Source of the DNA: Emiliania huxleyi CCMP1516
Taxonomy: Eukaryota > Haptophyta > Isochrysidales > Noelaerhabdaceae
DNA: 51,063 nucleotides
Assembly: GCF_000372725.1 (NCBI RefSeq)
Contig: NW_005200298.1
Span: 121,175 to 172,237, forward strand
Direction of reading: 5' to 3'
Of this stretch, positions 49,202 through 51,063 are shown piece by piece. Numbering within the stretch: position 1 is the stretch's first letter; the number at the start of each line of letters is the position of its first letter. Made by a program: the position numbers and the translations under genes. The notes beneath the pieces are model-generated. The model made no database searches, was not told where the DNA came from, and was given only the letters and a program-made list of their open reading frames with translations.

Positions 49202-49681
49202 ATGTGTGTCGCGGCCAGCGGCAGGCGCAACAGGCCGAGGAGCGCAAGGCTGCGCCCCGCGTCGACAGGAACGCACTCTCCTTGCGGTGGGCCGCAGCGG
49301 CGTTCGCGCTCCTCGTCGCCCGACGCGCCGCCTGCGAAGCGGGCCTCTTCTGCCGGCTCCTCCGTTTGCGGCTACGACTCCGAGGCGCCGGAGGAGATCC
49401 AGAACGAGGCACTCTTCCGGGCTTGCCGCGCATACGGCCTAGACGAACGATTCCTGGCTGCGGCGCAAGAGGAGGGCACCTTTGCCGAGTGGCTCGACGA
49501 GCTGCCGTTTGAGGTGGCCGCGGCAACCGCCCGGCTGCTCAAGCACCACGCGCGCTCCGGAGCGTGCATCGAGATCACTCCCGGCAGCCCTAGCCAGGCC
49601 CGGCGCGCTGGCCGCGACCGCGACCGCGGCCCTCACTTGAGCCCGAACTGCCCGCCGGACATGTCGGAACCGTCCGACTAG
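49202..49681 (+). CDS. Small unknown protein, divergent from the helicase gene
   Basis: ATG at 49202 starts a 159-residue frame whose second half is well-behaved: SEAPEEIQNEALFRACRAYG, LDERFLAAAQEEGTFAEWLD and ELPFEVAAATARLLKHHARS, largely helical and acidic. An alternative ATG at 49188 in another frame reads MPRCHVCRGQRQAQQAEERK, a Cys pair that could be a zinc-binding N-terminus if an intron joins the two. Only 82 bases separate it from the helicase ATG, so they probably share a promoter region. No family recognised. Confidence 0.45.
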   Translation: MCVAASGRRNRPRSARLRPASTGTHSPCGGPQRRSRSSSPDAPPAKRASSAGSSVCGYDSEAPEEIQNEALFRACRAYGLDERFLAAAQEEGTFAEWLDELPFEVAAATARLLKHHARSGACIEITPGSPSQARRAGRDRDRGPHLSPNCPPDMSEPSD

Positions 49682-50115
49682 TGACTAGCACACCTCTGTC
49701 AAGAGTCCCCAGAAACCCGAGGAGTCACACAGTCCACCTGTGTGATGCACGCCCTGTGAGCGGGGCGGGGTGCGCACTGTACCTCTGTGTTCGTGCGTTG
49801 CCCATCTCTACGGGAGATGACTGCTCTATTTATTTATGTCGCGCCCTGCACCGGCTGTGAGGCGTAAAAAACAACTCACAACTCACCAGGTAAATGTGAT
49901 GTGCCTGCTGTCGTTTCTTTCTCCTGCGTTTCCCACGACTTTTATGTCTTGGGTTTGTTGTTGGCAAATTCTTATGGGATGGTTGTGCTGGACATGCCGC
50001 CGCACAAGGGAATCGCACTGAGCGCGTGGCCCCAGGAGGGGAAATGGACGTTCATGAACCACGCCACCTTCGATTGCAACTCGCTCCACAATTCACCTTG
50101 CAGCTTCGGCTCGCC
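49682..50115. other. Spacer, possible 5' exon of the next gene
   Basis: A frame around 49898-50120 (CLLSFLSPAFPTTFMSWVCC, or VLDMPPHKGIALSAWPQEGK) has mixed composition but no clear role. Confidence 0.35.
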
Positions 50116-50841
50116 ATGACGTCGCCGTCGCCGCCGCCTCCATCCGTGTCGCCGTCGCCGCCGCCTCCCTCCGCATCGCCGTTGCCGCCGTCGCCGCCGC
50201 TGCTGCCGCCGTCCGCTTCGCCCGCGCCGCCGCGGTCACTTTGCCTATACGACGACGATCACGCGCTGCGTTGCCTCCTCAGTTACAGCGTTCTGCTCGC
50301 GGGCACGACCGAGGCGGAGTGTTTCGAAGCGTGCAAGTCCGACCAGCAATGCTTCAAGGCTTTTTACGACCAGGCGAACACAGCATATCCATGCCAACTT
50401 CAGGAGAGCGACGAGGCATGCGAGACGGGAGGGCATACCTTGACAGGCAGCTGGTCGTCTGCTTGCGCGTTAAACGGCGGATCGCAGGAGTGTTGGAAGA
50501 AGAGCGCGTGTTTGCCCCCCTCCGCGCCTCCCTCCGCATCGCCGTCGCCGCCGCCACCCTCCGCCTCGCCTTCGCCGCCGCCGCCGTCCGCCTCGCCATC
50601 ACCGCCGCCGCCGCCGTCTCCGCCACCGACGGCATGCGCCGCGATGGCGGCGCTTGCGCAGCTGAGCTTGCGAGATGGTCTGCCCCCCTCCGGTTGCCGA
50701 CAGGGTACACCGTGGCAAAAAATAAAATATGATCGCGGCGCGAGGGTGGTGGGTGCAGGGTGGGTTGGCGTTTTGGGGGGGGGGGGGGGGGGGGACGAAA
50801 TCCAAAAGTCTATCTCGTTAGTCTTCCCCCGGGGGGGATGA
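50116..50841 (+). CDS. Pro-rich (SPPPP) protein with PAN/apple-like Cys domain
   Basis: ATG at 50116 (or an upstream exon) leads into SPPPP repeats, then a Cys-containing domain: SLCLYDDDHALRCLLSYSVL, GTTEAECFEACKSDQQCFKA, FYDQANTAYPCQLQESDEAC. The AECFEACKSDQQCFKAFYD core has the C...C....C.AF.Y pattern of PAN/apple domains, which bind proteins or sugars outside the cell. A second SPPPP block follows (50520-50630), after which the frame decays through a GGG run to a stop at 50841, so the real 3' part is spliced differently or lost. It shares the PSASPSPPPP unit with the gene at 37190, and the two may belong to one wall-protein family. No signal peptide is visible at this start. Confidence 0.55.
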   Translation: MTSPSPPPPSVSPSPPPPSASPLPPSPPLLPPSASPAPPRSLCLYDDDHALRCLLSYSVLLAGTTEAECFEACKSDQQCFKAFYDQANTAYPCQLQESDEACETGGHTLTGSWSSACALNGGSQECWKKSACLPPSAPPSASPSPPPPSASPSPPPPSASPSPPPPPSPPPTACAAMAALAQLSLRDGLPPSGCRQGTPWQKIKYDRGARVVGAGWVGVLGGGGGGDEIQKSISLVFPRGG

Positions 50842-51063
50842 AAGAAAGAAGAAAGTGAAAAAGAGAGAAAGGGGCGAGCGGGGGGGGGGGGCAAGTGGGA
50901 AAGAACGACCGCCGAACGTTGGTGGTTGCCGCGAGAATCGGCGAGAGACATTTTGCGAAGAGAGATAGGAAAGGCTAGTGCCATTTCACTGTGGCACAGC
51001 TCGCGTTACAAAACCTTGATTTGACCATTTGCGCAAAAAGGTACATCTCGGTGCCTTCCAGAG
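50842..51063. other. Terminal stretch, G runs, nothing coding
   Basis: G homopolymers (50776-50794, 50881-50890) and GA-rich sequence up to the window end. Confidence 0.4.

Overview
The window is nuclear DNA from a GC-rich, intron-bearing eukaryote, most likely a haptophyte alga of the Emiliania/Gephyrocapsa/Isochrysis kind. The signs are: genes of eukaryotic families only (CIAPIN1/Dre2, PAF-acetylhydrolase, RCC1, F-box/kelch, MATH, SAMHD1-like, inositol monophosphatase); short introns (about 65-250 bp) that mostly begin with GC rather than GT; 10-11 bp tandem repeats inside introns; many microsatellites and G/C homopolymers; and a telomere-type CCCTAA array. The species assignment is inference. 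Coordinates of spliced genes come from reading-frame continuity plus protein-family motifs; no transcript data were available.

Layout. 1-1360 (+): DOT1-like methyltransferase, four GC-AG introns. 2865-4645 (-): PAF-acetylhydrolase. 4925-6411: compositionally open Pro/Ala-rich stretch of doubtful coding status. 6514-7024 (-) and 7457-8895 (+): two unrecognised genes, the second a secreted/membrane protein. 9286-10407 (-): intronless acidic unknown. 10850-12418: G-run tandem repeats, a 52-bp dispersed element and an RNase H reading frame of retroelement type. 12880-14259 (+): F-box/RCC1 propeller. 15064-16820 (-): CIAPIN1/anamorsin in five exons. 17649-17880 (-): RING finger. 18182-19530 and 19678-20411 (+): tandem methylglyoxal-synthase-like genes, the second cut by a 100-N gap. 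21013-22197 (-): coiled coil plus a WD40 blade. 22266-25547 (-): an intronless 1093-residue enzyme joining phosphatase, 3'-5' exonuclease, P-loop kinase and RNA ligase. 25703-26708 (-) and 27655-29160 (+): two ankyrin genes, the first frame-broken. 32114-33250 (+): F-box/kelch. 34110-34635 (-): internal fragment of a D-3-phosphoglycerate dehydrogenase. 36603-38834: mosaic of gene fragments (cysteine-rich receptor-like, Pro-rich wall protein, SAMHD1-like) cut by a dispersed repeat. 39169-40651 (-): F-box/MATH/ankyrin-like. 40816-41035: interstitial telomere repeats. 41869-42789 (-): inositol monophosphatase. 45667-49119 (-): SF2-like helicase. 49202-49681 and 50116-50841 (+): small unknown and a Pro-rich/PAN-like protein.

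The two most notable observations are (1) the phosphatase-exonuclease-kinase-ligase fusion at 22266-25547, which looks like a complete RNA end-healing and sealing enzyme, and (2) the intron architecture: of 32 introns I could place, 20 start with GC, 11 with GT and one apparently with GA, and several start with a copy of the first 18-40 bases of the following exon, as expected if introns are born by tandem duplication across an AG|GC or AG|GT site. Outside the conserved genes the window is littered with gene fragments, simple repeats and at least eight copies of a roughly 115-bp dispersed repeat.
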